Below are positions 1 to 13,947 of a stretch of 64,000 nt of DNA, piece after piece. The notes under the pieces were generated by a model. The model was given only the letters and a program-made list of their open reading frames with translations, was not told the DNA's origin and did not search any database. The translations under genes were made by a program, and so were the position numbers. Every line of letters starts with the position of its first letter. The first letter of the stretch is position 1. The stretch covers positions 9,194,767 to 9,258,766 of the forward strand of contig NW_024725489.1 of the NCBI RefSeq assembly GCF_018991925.1, in the 5' to 3' direction. The stretch comes from Homarus americanus (lineage: Eukaryota > Arthropoda > Malacostraca > Decapoda > Nephropidae).

Positions 1-147
1 CAGCGTAAATGGAACAACAGAACATATGGGATTAATTACAATAGAGACTGGCCGACCCCAAACTCCACTTTTGACTGACACACAACTATGTTGTAGTAAA
101 AATTTTATCTTAACTTTATGATGGTACACAAACAAGTAATATAGAAG

Positions 148-236
148 ATTAGGTAGGAAAAATATAGGTTAAGTTAGGAAAAATATAGGTTAAGTTAGGA
201 AAAATAAAAGGTTAGGTTAGGAAAACTAAAAGTTAG
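148..236. repeat. Short tandem repeat, ~20-bp unit
   Basis: Four imperfect copies of a unit like aggttaagttaggaaaaata lie inside the J-family element. The GGTTAG-like core resembles the arthropod telomere pentamer only superficially: the period is about 20 bp. Confidence 0.7.
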
Positions 237-286
237 GTGTAACACTTATGTTAGTAAAAAGAGATGGAGTGCATCACCTCACTATC

Positions 287-2750
287 AGGATTTTTTTCTG
301 AATTAGCCAACCCGGGCCAGGTCAAACGACCCTAACGGGCCTGGGGGCGAAAAAAAAAAACGGAAAGAAATTGAAATATAGAAAAAGGTTATACTGTATT
401 AATCTACAGAAGATGCGGAAAACCAGCTTTTTAAAGTGAAACAGATTGTAAGAGCATGGAAACACAGAAGAAGGCAAAGCATTCCACAGTTTGGCTGTGT
501 GAGGAAAGAAGGAGGTACTATAACGGGCTATTCTCGTGTGACCGATATCAACAAATGGTGGGCAGCGGACAAAGGCGATATTTACGAACCCACGGCCTTA
601 CGGCATTTACTGAGATGCCAATCCCCTAGACATTGCCCGTTAAAAGTACACTGCAAAAGAGAGAAATTATGAAGCTTAACATTGCGTGAAGAGAAAGGGA
701 GAGGTGTCCGACTAAAGGAGGAGAGTTAATAAGGCGAAATGCCTTTGATTCCACCCTATCTATGTAGGTTGGACAGAAAACCCACCCCAGATATGAGGCA
801 GTGCTCCAGAATTGAGATGAATGAATCCCTTATACTGCCTTGGAGCAACTGCTCAAATTGAAGTAGCTCGGCATCTGTACAACATTCCCAACTTTAGGGA
901 GGCAGCTTTGGTTATACTAAGGATGTGTGATTTGAGACCTCATGGAGAAATGATGAGGCTAACATATTTATTTCAGAATTTGGGAGGGATGATAGTCTGA
1001 ATATAGTGAGAATCGTCTACTTTACAAAGTGTATTGGTAAATATTGAGTTTTTGTTACTATTGAACTTAACCAGGTTGTATCTCCCCATTCAGAGATTGC
1101 ACGATCAATTGATAGAAGTAATGATATCAGTTCTAGAAACAGATCTAGTTTGAGAGTTAGGAGGAGGAAAATGTGAGAAGAGGAGTAGGAAATCATCGGT
1201 AGTAGAGATGGATAGAATTGGTTGTAGTGTGGTAAATCATTGATAAAAAGAAGAAAAGAGGAGGTTGGTGTTGAAAAAACAGAAGACCCTGTGGGACGCC
1301 ACTAATGGTGAGAAAGAAGCTAATCAGTCCACAAACCAACTAACTACCATGGATCGGTTCTCAAAGGAAGCTAGGGCCAGAGAGAACAAAGTGGGAGAGA
1401 AACCAAAAAGAGGAAGTTTGAATGTAAAAAGACTTGTGCCATACCCTGTCAAATCACTTTGGGTCTTGAGGGGCCACGACAAAAGGTTTCCCCCACATAA
1501 TCCCTAAGAGGATGACCAAAGATGGATTGCAATAGGAGAGCAGATCCTGGCAGTAGATCCTTGAAAGCCATACTGGTGGTCGACAAAAGAAAAGGCGTTC
1601 AAGGTGGCCGGAGAAAATGGGAGTTCCAAGATGGTTTTGAAAAATCTTAGAGAGGATGAGACCAGAACTGGCAATGGGAATGGTTAAGGGTTGAGGTGGT
1701 CACCCGCGCCTTGGGATGGGCTGAACCAGGCCATGCTTCAGAAGAAGGAAAAAGTTTTCCTTTTGAGGCAGGCGACAAGCACAGGGCGGGGCTTCAGCAC
1801 ACCTCCTCAGAACACGAGGTGTCCGTCCGGTCCATCGCCTTCTCACATCCAACCTGGATAACACACCGGCAACCCTGCAGTGGAGATGTTCTAGGAAAGA
1901 ATGCATAGGTGGGTTCAGTGGGAGGTGCAGGAGTAGGATGGGTGGTGGGGTGGGAGAATCAAATACAAGGTGGAATTAGAGGAGAATAAGGTGACAAAAA
2001 GGGTTGACTTTCTCAGGAGGTTGGCTAGAGTTATTGTGAGGAAGGGGGAGGAAAGAAGTGCAGTTACAGAATCTTTTTAGCTAAGGACCAGAAGGATTTA
2101 CTAGAGGAAGAATTAGTCAGGACAGCAGTCTTTCTTTTAATAGAGATAAACGGCCCTCTGAAGAATAGCCTTACAACGATTCCTGAAGTAATGAAAAGGA
2201 GTTGTGAGGCAGCAGGAGAAGGAGATAGTTTCATGGCTCAATATACCCTGCTCTCTCTGCAAGCAAGAAGAGCAGGAAGCAGATCAAAATAGATTGTAAT
2301 GTGAAAGTTTTGGTAGAAGATGGGATAAATGTACACTCTAACCTGCCCTGTATATATGTAATCTGTGGCACATACTGAGGCATCAGTGGAAAGCAACATT
2401 CATCCCAAGGAAGAGTGGTGAAGAGAATTCTCATGAGGATTGCCAACACTCTCAGCCTGCCTGGTTGGCGGTTTAGAGGGGGGTGGGGGGAGGTGGTCGT
2501 GCTGGTTGATTTAATAGAAATAAGTTTGTGATCAGAAGACCCTAAGGGCAAAAATTAGTATATGAATAGTGTAGAAAGTTGGGGTAAAACATAGTAATCA
2601 AGATGTTAGCAAGTTGATGGGTGTAATACCGATCAGGGCAACGTGTAAGTGTTGTTCCAATCCTTCGTAAGAAAAAGGTGCCTCAACTCCACCTGGGTCC
2701 ATCCCTTGCAGAGCCAAGCCACTTTCTGTGATGTGGTGAAATCCCTAGGT
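287..2750 (-). pseudogene. Degenerate non-LTR retrotransposon (LINE family Y), minus strand
   Basis: Read on the minus strand, this matches the plus-strand LINE at 35290-36485 block by block. The RT region lies at ~1000-1700: a QYGF motif near 1590, a VPQG-like block near 1275, and a degraded YADD near 1210. The C-terminal region lies at ~430-1000, and the 3' end (gcccccaggcccgttaggg, then A-rich tail) at 287-365. It reaches further 5' than the other copy, but 1700-2750 is too decayed for me to define the endonuclease. Many stops and frameshifts make it a dead copy. The 5' boundary is approximate. Confidence 0.7.
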
Positions 2751-3309
2751 GCAGGATCTCAGTGTTGTGTGTGGATAGCAACGACTCATGGCAAGAAATT
2801 GAGACTCGTCAAGAAGTTTAGAAATAGTTGTAGAGTTAGGAGAACAATGAAACAAGAAAAGACAGTCAACTGGCTCTGGCTGGCTGTGGTGGGTTATGGC
2901 AGAGGGTAGGGATGCATGGCCAATCACAGTACGATCGTCATATGACGTCAGTGATAGCGCAACAGAGACATGCACTGCACAACCTTACAGCGCGGTTTGC
3001 CCAGGAGGAGGAGGGCGGAGCAGGCGGGTGGGGCGAATCTAAAAATAGCGTCGAGCGGACACTCTGGCGTATATGGGTAGATGAACCGCGGAAAGTGAAA
3101 GTTCGGTTCTGGCGGGAGCTGCATTATGAAATCACGTAAGTTAAACGCGTAAAGCGGGTAATACTGTATATATATAGTAAACCCGATTTACGTGGTTTCA
3201 CTACGTAATTCTATTCACAATTCTAGATTCATTCTGTGATTACCTAGCCAGAACCGAATTTCATTTTCGCAGTGCATCTACTCATATCTGCTGGTGAAGT
3301 ATGATTTTT

Positions 3310-3603
3310 TTATTTAGCTCATAAAATTCATACAAATTACCCGGCCAGAATATAATTTACATTGCTGGAATTCTTACAATATGATGAGCATTTTGAATAT
3401 AAACATCATGGATTTTGCATTGAACATACAAATTTTAGATCTAATGTAATAATTTGGTTTACACAAAGCAAATATTTTATCTTTTGTACAAAATATATGA
3501 AGTTTCCATTCAAAATATTCCTTGACTTGCAAGAAATCCAGAAATGTCAATTATATTATCCTAACTTTAGTTGAGTTATTATTTATTACTAAAAATGTTA
3601 ATA
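3310..3603. repeat. Hairpin-module unit, first copy, split by P3
   Basis: Starts at the agctcataaaattcatac block and carries both inverted arms (cattgctggaattctta ... ggaa/gaaatcca...aatgtcaattat). The unit resumes at 7098 after the nested element, so this piece and 7098-7255 form one copy. Further copies run 7256-7723 and 7724-8090. Confidence 0.75.
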
Positions 3604-5574
3604 CAGTCGACCCTCGTTAATTCGGACTAATAGGGGTGGAAGGGTGTCGTTTAGCCGATTGTCCGAATTAACCGATTTAGGGGTTAATATTGCATTATAT
3701 TTCAAAGTCATTGTTTTTAAGTCACGATTTTATCCCACTTTCCACTGTAATACGTACGTAATTTCAGCAAAAATATTACATTTCCGTGAATGTATTATAT
3801 CAAGCACAGTATGAATAGAATATCATTGTAATATAACAGTATTTTAACCGAAAACTATTAAAAAAAGCGAGTAGCATCTCAAGAACAATCGGAAGCTTAG
3901 GTACAGTCTCTTGTTTTTGGTCATGTATTTTATCCTATTTTACATTGAAATACATCACATTTCAGCAAAACTACTATTTATTTCCGAGAATATATTCATT
4001 CAGGCGCAGTTTAGGTAAAATATACGTGTGATGTAACAGTTTTTAACTGAAAACGATTCGAAAAACATGTACCCTCTAGCCCTGTTCAAGGAGAGGACTG
4101 GGAGAAGCTGTTTGGTGCTACAGACGATGACAAGGAAAATGTTTTGGATGGATTTTAATGAAAATATTCAGAAATATGTTATCGTAGTATTTATTCAAGT
4201 CAATTAGGATAGAATATTATTGTAATACAACAGTTTTTTTACTGAAAACCAATCGAAAAGCGATTATGGTAACATCGTTTGAACGAAAGAAAGCGAAAGT
4301 CATTGTTTTCGTCACGATTTTATCCCACTTTCCACTGTAATACGTACGTCATTTCAGCAAAAATATTACATTTCCGTGAATGCATTATATCAAGCACAGC
4401 ATGAATAGATTACCATTGTAATATAACAGTATTTTAACCAAAAACTATTAAAAAACCGAGTAACTTCTCTTGAACATCGGAAGGTTTGGTAAAATCTTTT
4501 GTTTTCGTCATGTATTTTATCCTATTTTACATTAAAATACATCATGTTTCAGCAAAACTACTACAGGTTGTACCTCTCTAGTCCGGCAACCTCGGGACCT
4601 GACCAGTGCCGGACCATGGAAATTCACCCTTTTCCTGGATAGATAGTGACTTGTGCTTATGCTTGGAAGCACTAGCACCACTTTCTCTGCATCATGATCT
4701 CTTTGAAGACATATTGAAGGGTTAAATGTCGTATAGTAGCTTCTCAAATTTCGCGAGTTTTTAATTCTTAACTATTTTATTGGAACACAAAAAATAAATA
4801 AATAAAAATTTTGACGGCGGAAACTTGAATTTCGACGGGTTTGAACGGCCCGCCAACGTGCAGATGACGTGCATAATCGTGTAAACAGCGTCATTTCTCT
4901 TATGTACAAAAGTTTCATTATTGTTTATTACTGAATGTCTTTTTATTGAATTAATGTTTGTGTGCAAAATGAGCATTACAATTCATTAATAATACGTAGA
5001 ATATTAAAACACACGAGGAAATGACACAGCATTGTTTTCATTGATTACGAAACCAGTTACTGACTGGTTCTACATATAAAACTGAAGAAAATAAGACCTT
5101 GGTTGTAGTTGTAGTAAAACTAATATGGTTGTTTTAAGTAATGTTATTTAATGTTAATAAATGGAACAATAGAAGTAGCTAACGATAATGGTAAAGAAAA
5201 AAGAGATCGCATATGTAAGTGCGCACACGTGAAAACATATCGTCATTACTTTACATAAGAATATGAAAGCAACACTTATTTACTGTTCATTTATATTTTA
5301 ATTAATGTTTCTGAATTTGTTTTTATTGAATTATTGTTTGTGTGTGCAAAATTAACAATACAATTTATTAATAATACGTGGAATATTAGAGGAGACGAGA
5401 CGGCTGCCGGCATTGTTTATGTTAAATGTTAAAGCTTACGAAACGAGTGACTGATTGTTTCTACATATAAAACTGAAGAAAATAAGACCCTGAGTTTAGC
5501 TGTAGTAAAATTAATGTAAAAAAATGAATATGGTTGCTTGAAGTACCTGTAATGTTAATAAATGGAACAATATA

Positions 5575-5947
5575 CAGTGGGGTATGCTATAACGAATCTA
5601 ATTGGTTCTAGAACCTTGTTCGTTATAGCATTCGTTCGTTATAGGATTAATCCGTTCCAGGCCCCCAAATACAACCACTTAACACTGAAAAATATAATAT
5701 AAAATTGTAAAAATTGTAAAAAAGTGCATAAATATGCATCTAAACCCCTGAAATAAAGAATAACATTAATACTTGTAATAAAAAAACAATAAATTAGTAA
5801 AAAAAAAAAAAAAAAAAAAATTTAAATAATGTCTTCGTTGTAGGAGTTTCGCTTCATATAGCATTCTCAATTTTATAGGTAAAAACCGTTCGCTATAGGA
5901 ATATTCCTCGTAGTAGGATCCGCTCGCTATAGCATGTTCTGGCACTG
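5575..5947. mobile_element. Small TIR element P5, TIR cagtggggtatgctataacg
   Basis: 373 bp, innermost of the nest. The ends are inverted copies (left gtatgctataacgaa, right gctcgctatagcatgttctg) with TA flanks. The empty site is in the sister block at 5161 (ggaacaatagaagtagc). A second member lies at 61117-61410. Non-coding MITE with an A-run near 5800. Confidence 0.8.
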
Positions 5948-6184
5948 TAAGTAGCTAACTATTAATGGTTAAAAAAAAGTGAGACTGCGCGTATGTAAGT
6001 GTGCACATGTGAAAACATATCGTCATTACTCTACATAAGAATATGAAAGCAACACTTATTTACTGCTCATATATATATTGAAGGGTTAAATGTTGTACTC
6101 TGTATAGACAAGCAGAGAGAGAGAGAGAGAGAGCAGCCGAACTGCCGGATGTAAACAAACCTTAATTTCCCGCGGCTTTGTTTT

Positions 6185-6290
6185 ATTTTTTTTGTTTTTT
6201 AAGGGGATTAGCCCACCCGGGCATAGGTCACTGACCCACATTGGGGCCTGAGGGGCAAAAATTTAATACTCCTGTAATAATAATTCAGAT
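6185..6290 (-). mobile_element. 3'-tail-only copy of LINE family Y
   Basis: Contains the conserved 3' end of the LINE (minus strand: tgggtcagtgacctatgccc, then a gggctaatcccc block and an A-rich tail), matching 36411-36485. A heavily 5'-truncated retrocopy inside P4. Confidence 0.6.
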
Positions 6291-7097
6291 AAGTAAAAAA
6301 AAAAAAAAAAAAAGCTGCCTATCTACCTATTGGACAAACTAAAATCGTTCCGGACCACGGGAGTTTCCGGACCACAGAATGCCGGACTAGAGAGGTACAA
6401 CCTGTATTTATTTCCAAGAATATATTCATTCAGGCACAGTTAAGGTAAAATGTACATGTGATGTAACAGTTTTTTAACTGAAAACTATTAGAAAAAAACG
6501 TGTACCGTCTAGCTGATACTCACAGCTGGTGGTGCGTCATGCATCGTTGTAAACAATAGGAAGTTAAGTAGATTACCGGGTATTATATTAAGTGTGAAAT
6601 ATCGAAAAGGTTTTTATTACTGGTATTTTTTGTAGATCAATGAGAACTGTGATACCGTATATGATATGATAAGTTAGCCTGTGCTAAGAACTTCAACATA
6701 GACTACTGAAAACACGTTGTAAGGTAATTTAGCCTATTGTAAGTTGGTGAGCTTCATTTGCTGAAGGAACTGCACAACTTTTCATTACTAATTGGTACAT
6801 ATTTTACGTTTCCATTGTTTACTGGCAGTAAATGGTAAATATTTTTCATGTCTGAAGCTAAAAGTTGCATCCCCCCCCACACTAGTGGTGATGTTACATT
6901 TAACCAAAAAGACGCTGGTGTTTTATCCCAGCAGTGGGTGGACCAGCATTTTAGCTTTAGGTCCAAGTGAGGTAATATTCCTACAAATCTAAAAAAAAAA
7001 AAAAATAAGTTGATAAATAAAAAAAAAAGTTTTTCAGATTTTGTCCGAATTATCCAAAATCCGGATTAAAGGGGTCCGAATTAACGAGGGTCGACTG

Positions 7098-8090
7098 TAT
7101 ACTGTTTTCTCCCAAACATTTCTCTGGTAGGGAGGGAAGGTGGGGGGTAGGGAGGGAGGGAGGGAGGGACCCAGCTAGGGCTGAGGTGGGGTATTTTGAT
7201 TGACAGATAGTGTTGATGAAGAATAATTTTGTTTATTTACTGAAGATATTTGTTTTAGCTCATAAAATTCATACAAATTACCCGGTCAGAATATAATTTA
7301 CATTGCTGGAATTCTTACAATATGCCGATCATTTTGAATATAAACATCATGGATTTTGCATTAGACAAAAATTTTAGATCTAATGTAATAATTTGGTTTA
7401 CACAAAGCAAATATTTTATATTTTGTGCAAAATATATGAAGTTTACATTCAAAATATTCCCTGACCTGCAAGGAATCCAGAAATGTCAATTATTTTATCC
7501 TAACTTTAGTCTGAGGTATTATTTATTACTAATAATGTAAATATACTGTTTTCTCTCAAACATTTTTCTGGTAGGGAGGGAAGGTGGGGGGTGGGGGGGA
7601 GGGAGGGACCAACCGACTCAGCTGGTGTAGTGGGAAGAGGGGGGAGGCTAGGTGGGGTATTTTGATTGACAGATAGTGTCTTGAAGAATATTTTGTTTTT
7701 TATTAACTGAAGATATTTGTTTTAGCTCATAAAATTCATACAAATAACCCGGCCAGAATATAATTTACATTGCTGGAATTCTTTTAATATGATGATCATT
7801 TTGAATATAAACATCATGGATTTTGCATTAGACACACAAATTTTAGATCTAATGTAATAATTTGGTTTACACAAAGGAAATATTTTATTTTTTGTGCAAA
7901 ATATATGTAGTTTGCATTCAAAATATTCCCTGACCTGCAAAGAATCCAGAAATGTCAATTATATTATCCTAACTTTAGTCTGAGGTATTATTTATAACTA
8001 TACCTTAAAATCTAGTGTTTTCACCCAAACATTTCTCAGAGAGGTCGGAGCCAGTGAGCTGGGAAGAGGTGGGGGGAGTTGAGTCCATTA
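7098..8090. repeat. Array of hairpin + G-tract units in P2
   Basis: Two further full units plus the end of the split one, 400-470 bp apart (the agctcataaaattcat block recurs at 7258 and 7724). Each has an inverted-arm pair and a G-run tract (7124-7170, 7574-7610) rich in GGG and GGGA runs. Confidence 0.8.
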
Positions 8091-8260
8091 TTTGAATGGA
8101 CATTAAGTACAACATAGGTATTGTGTCGGAAAACGTGGAGTTTGGGGGTCGGCCTGGTCTCTATTTCAATTAATCCCATATGTTATGTTGTTCACTTTAC
8201 GCGTTTCTCGCTTTACGCAGGCCTCCGTGGGTTCAATTGACTGCGTAAAGCGAGGGTTCA

Positions 8261-9240
<980 letters not shown>

Positions 9241-9699
9241 TCATCACAGATTTTCAAATGAATATTTATATTGAAAAAATTAATATATTCCAGAGGAATT
9301 ACTTTCTTTTAATTTGGTAAGAAACTGTTATTTTATATCATTTGGAATCTGTTTCATCAGTGATGGTATAAACACCTTTAGTGATAGTGAGCTACATGGG
9401 ACCAGGTGATGACTCTTGCTGGCACAGCAGAAAGTAGCATCAGCTTGTGTCCTCTTTTTATACTAATTTTTCTTTTATTCCATAGCTCCCTAACTGCCAT
9501 TATCCTATACCTGTGCAGGTATCCCACATTTGACGATGGGGTTTCATTCTTGAAAAACCCTAACGTTTACCAACATTATCACTAAAGTTGGGATAACAGC
9601 AAAGCATGGACGGCAAACAACAGGTAGACAATGACATTTCTAACCACACCCTGCAAAATACAGTATACTTAGCAAATGCTGCAGCTTCTGAGAATGGGG

Positions 9700-12574
9700 G
9701 GGGTGGGGTTACTACTAAGAGCAGAGACGTTACCGAGAACAAATTCTAGTTTGAACACTTATACTGACACGTTCCTTGATAAGAGAGAGGAGTTTGAAAC
9801 ACTACTGAAGGTACATCAACCAGTTATTGTAGGAGTTGTAGAACTGTTGTACAAGAACAGGAGAATCGACCCAGAGGAATGTGAGTTCAGTATTGCTGGA
9901 TATGACTCATTTACGAACCTTTCTCAAGAAACTTGCGAGAGGGGTGTGGTTATCTATGCTAGGCAAGACCTTAAAGCCAGCCAGGCGAGGGTACAGGGAG
10001 AGGATGTTTTTGAAGAGTCCAAGTGGTGTAAAATTAAATTAAAGGGAAGGAACTTGCTTATTGTTGGGTGTATCTACAGATCCCCAAACTGTGGCCCACT
10101 AAATCAAAGGAACTTAAGAGCCTTAATAGACAACACGTCGATGCTCAACCCTAGCCACCCCTTTATCATGGGGGACTTTAACTATGGCGACATCGACTGG
10201 AGAAACGAGTTCACCCCAAATGACTTGAATAATCCTGCTACTCTTTTTGTAGAAACTGTGAGAGATAATTTTCTGTTCCAACATGTTAGAGACCCAACAC
10301 ATTACAGAGGGGAGCAAACACCCCACTAGACCTCATCATAACAAACGAGGAGGGTATGGTGGCCTAACTGGAACACCTTGCCCCAGTTGGCACCAGTCAC
10401 CATATAGTGTTGTCATTCAGATTTAACTGTTACCTAGTTCAAGATAAGGCCAGGCCAAGGTGCAAATATTACAAGGGAAATTGCAACGGGATGAGGGAAG
10501 AGATGAGGGCATATCCATTGGCCTGACTCATTAAGGCACAAGAACGCAGACACTATGCTGGATATCATAACTAGTGAAGTGACCCATTTGATCGATAAAT
10601 ATATACCCAAGACCAAACCCAGTGCCTCTAGGAATACGAGGGGATCCCTACACATGAACCATGTGGCGGTTGACAAAGTTAAGAAGAAAACCCAGAAATT
10701 CAAGACGTGGGTTGAGTGAAACGATGAGCAGGACAGTAGGATGTATGCAAGAGCCAGAAACCAAGAAAAGACAGAGTGTAGAAGGGCTGAAAAGGAGTTC
10801 CAGAAGTTGGTTGCAAGCGAGGTCAAGTCAAACCCAAAGGCGTTTTACTGTTATGCAAAGTCGAAATTAAAAACGCGAGTAGGAGTATCAGACCCGAGGC
10901 TTGAAGATGGTAGTTACGCAGATTCTGACCAGGATAAAGCTGAGGCATTGAACAACTTCTTTTCCTCGGTGTTCACAAGAGAGGATGCGATTAACCTTCC
11001 TGCCTTTTAGGACAGACGGTTCGACACAGCACTGACCCTCTTTGTGTTCACAGAAGAGGGTATTAGAAATAAACTGTAAAAGCTAAAGGTCCATTAGAGT
11101 CCTGGCCCTGACATGGTGCATCCTAGAGTGCTAAGAGAGTTGAGCAACAAGCCCCTTAAGATCCTATTTTGTAAATGCCTGGATGAACAAAAGGTCCTCA
11201 GTGAATGGAAAGTGGCTTATGTGAGTCCTATCTTCAAGAAGGGCAATCATCACCCCACGAACAACTATAGACCGGTGAGCCTGACCAGCATAATATGTAA
11301 AGTACTTGAGTGTATCATCAGAGATGCCGTAATGGAACATCTACGAAACAACCTTGTAAAGGATTGCCAACACGGTTTTATGCCGGGGCACTCCTGCTTA
11401 ACACAATTGCTTGAGGTATTGGATATTTGGACCCATATTCTGGAACGGGGTGGTATTATCGACACTATTTACCTAGATTTTGCCAAGGCTTTCGACAGTG
11501 TACCCCACGAAAGGCTGAAAATCAAACTGGAAGGGTACGGAATTCGGGGAAATGTCCTAGCGTGGATAGAAGACTTTCTACACGACCGCAAGCAGTGTGT
11601 GGTGATTAATGGCACGAAATCGTCATCCGTACCTGTCACAAGTGGGGTACCACACTACCACAGGGCAGTATTGGGCTCGCTGTTGTTTGTTTGTTTCATA
11701 AATGCCACGCCTGACGTTGTACACTCCTCCATACCAATGTTTGCAAATGACGCCAAGTTATTTCGGGAAATCAAGAACCAAGCGGACTGTGAAGAGCTGC
11801 AGAAGGACCTCTGTGGGCTCCAGGAATGGTTGAAGAAATGGCTGCTGAGATTCAATGTCACAAAGTGTAAGAGGATGCACCTGGGGCGTACCAACGGTAA
11901 GAAGGCATATCATATGTCCCAACGGGATGAAAAAACTGCACTATTTGAGACTGAATGTGAGAAGGACCTAGGTGTGTATGTTGACAATGAGCTGAAGTTC
12001 TCGGGCCATTGCAAGAAGAAGGTAAATCAGGCAAATAAATTATTGGGTCTTATAAGAAGGTCGTTCAGATATCTAGACGGTCCATCCCGTCTGGTCCCCG
12101 AGATATGCTACGGACTGTCAGTTGGTTGAAAATGTTCAAAAGAGGGCCACCAGACTGGTGCCTGCATTTTGGCACCTCAGCTACCCTGAGAGATTGGAGC
12201 GCCTGAACTTGCCTAACTTATACTACAGACGGGCAAGGGGTGACCTAATTGAGGTGTATAAGCATCTCAAGGGGCACTACTCAGTCGAGTGTCCTTACTT
12301 GGAGGTGGTGGATGCTCGCCCCACAAGTGGTCACAGCTCAAGATTGAAGAAGCCGCAAGTCCAGAAAACTGTGAGGGCAAACTTTTTCGGAGTAAGAGTT
12401 GTTAACTCTTGGAACAATCTACCAGAAAGTGTTGTGACGGCACCTAGTGTGAGCTCTTTCAAGACAAGACTTGACCAACACTGGAGCAGGTTCAGGTACA
12501 TTCAGGAGCTGGTGCTTGCCCAGTACTTGCCAACAGTGCGTAACAGAGACGTGACCGATTGCCCAAGCGGCTAA
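9700..12574 (+). pseudogene. CR1/Jockey-group LINE, endonuclease plus reverse transcriptase, decayed
   Basis: The first part (to ~10329) is an exonuclease-endonuclease-phosphatase domain: the catalytic Glu in VGVVE, CIYRSPN and MGDFNYGDIDW are visible. The RT follows (11113-12129) with SPIFKKG, NYRPVSLTS, DFAKAFDSVPHE and a VLGSLLF block, then a C-terminal region (12122-12574) with VQKRATRLVP and WNNLPESVV. Damage: stops or frameshifts near 10330 and 11010, loss of roughly 70 bp near 12110, the VPQG block is changed to VPHYH, and the catalytic FADD reads FAND. It therefore cannot be active. The family assignment (CR1-like rather than another Jockey-group clade) is from motif style only. The 5' UTR probably starts upstream near 9300. 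Confidence 0.85.
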
Positions 12575-12680
12575 CTAGTCCATCATTTAGTGAAGAGGGT
12601 AAAGGAAAAGGAACAGAGACGTGACCGATCGCCCAAGCGGCTAACGAGCTGATCAGTGATGAAGAGGATAAAAGTAAATT
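12540..12680 (+). repeat. Tandem 3'-end repeats of the CR1-like LINE
   Basis: Two ~65-bp copies starting aacagagacgtgaccgat and continuing cgcccaagcggctaac at the 3' terminus of the LINE. A third related copy is isolated at 13411-13475. The same sequence ends the LINE fragment at 41160-41220. Confidence 0.7.
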
Positions 12681-13947
12681 AATTGCTATCATACAAGAAT
12701 TTCAGCAATGCAAGTTATATTCTCTTAAGTAAAGTTAATATCATCTTATAAGCAAAAAAAATAAAACCCCTCCTGCTGGCTGTCAACAAACCCCTCCCCC
12801 CCCCCTCTTCCCAATCGGAGGGAGAAAGGTCTATTGTGGGTAAAAGTGACCGCAAGGCCCCCCCCCATACAGTTAATTCCCGTGTGCGCGCGTTTGTTTG
12901 TTTGTTTGTTTGTGCAGGTGTGTGTGTGTGTGTGTTGCAAAATACGTGATGTTTATACTCAAATTAATCACTATCTTACAAGAATTCCAGCAATACAAGT
13001 TATATTCTCATAAGTCAAGTCAGTGACATTTTATAAGTGTTAATCTATCCACCGTGGGGGGGTAAAAGTGACCACGCCACCCCCATCCCAGAATAGGTTG
13101 CCTCACTGTTTGTCTATTGTACTGACTCATTCATGATACAATATTATTTATTTGTTTTTCATTAATTAGTAAGGATACGTTAATATAATAATCTGTGCTT
13201 TTTAACACATGTACCCTTCATATACAATACAGTATGTATATACCTCATAGGTAAAAATTTATGTCATTCAAGACATATTCAACTCATAAGACCCACTAAT
13301 CCCCCACCCAACACTGGGTTAGGTTAGTAACGTAACCCAATAATCTCCCACCCAACCTTCATCACAAGTGTTAAGACATGTTTAGTTATGTATTACAGTC
13401 AATTGAGTGAAGTGTGTAACAGAGACGTGACGATTGCCCAAGCGACTAACGAGCCGATCAGTGGTAAAGATAAAACAAACAGTTCTGTTCACACCCGTAT
13501 TATATTGAGCTTTTGTTTTTTAAATATATTTAATGAACCAAACTTTTAGATAAAGTATTCAGAATTATTTTGATGAAAAAAAATGGTGTGTAACGAAATT
13601 AGAACTGATTTTACAGACTCCGGTATCAACATTTCTTACGTTTTTTTTATAAGAGTAGAATTCCCATCACTATATCATATAGAAATATTTCGTTTAAGGA
13701 TATTTTATTGGAAAAGTTTCAGAGAATTTATTAAGGATCATTATGGAATCAAATTCATCTCCCTAACACAATTAGCCACGCTTGAGTGAGGAAGGGGGAG
13801 AGGGAGGTGAAAAGTGACCGTGCGACCCTCCCCCCTCACCCCCTCCCACACTCTTCAGCCAAACATTACACACCATCATACACACACACTTCAACAACCA
13901 GCCACACACTCAACAACCAGCAACCCACTCCAACACCACTCACACAC
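12681..13947. repeat. Non-coding stretch with hairpin-arm motifs and pyrimidine tracts
   Basis: Two single arms of the dispersed module (aagaatt(t/c)cagcaat(g/a)caagttatattc) at 12688-12730 and 12975-13015, C-runs at 12790-12810 and 12858-12868, a (TG)n run at 12920-12935, and CA-rich sequence at 13860-13950. I see no gene. Confidence 0.6.

Larger units (their letters stand above)
1..3166. mobile_element. Tigger/pogo-type element of the J family, left end outside window
   Basis: The first ~180 bases match the terminal region seen at 44180-44380 and 25900-26100 (acatatgggattaatt, then an ACTCCACTTTT block). The right end is cgcgtaaagcgggtaatactg followed by TA, and the stretch 2900-3010 (ggccaatcacag, then gacgtcag) matches the 5' flank of the transposase at 46400-46470. 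It is therefore a member of the family at 44147-46606 whose transposase is gone and whose middle is replaced by a LINE. The window appears to start some 45 bp inside the left TIR. Family assignment is by eye from shared blocks. Confidence 0.65.
4564..6404. mobile_element. TIR element P4, TIR caggttgtacctctctagtc
   Basis: 1,841 bp with matching ends for at least 25 bp, TA on both sides, inserted in P3. The uninterrupted sequence is seen in P3's internal duplicate at ~3970 (aaaactactatttatttccg). It contains two diverged copies of a ~400-bp block (4917-5300 and 5310-6075), the second interrupted by P5. No open coding region was recognised. A related interior lies at 14742-15127 and 20017-20190. 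Confidence 0.85.
3604..7097. mobile_element. Tigger-type element P3, TIR cagtcgaccctcgttaattc
   Basis: The ends are perfect inverted repeats for at least 23 bp, starting cagtcgaccctcgttaattc, and are flanked by TA on both sides. The empty site is visible in the next repeat unit of the host array (aatgtaaatatactgttttc at ~7533), so both the insertion and the TA duplication are directly supported. The interior is non-coding. Part of it (4290-4370, the tcccactttccactgtaata block) also occurs in the elements at 20191-25415 and 58352-60707, which have different TIRs. Confidence 0.85.

Noticed and set aside
148..236. TTAGG-type telomeric repeat (also ttaggttaggttagg at 27876)
   Set aside because: The period is ~20 bp with poor match, and the other is three units only, within a foldback element.
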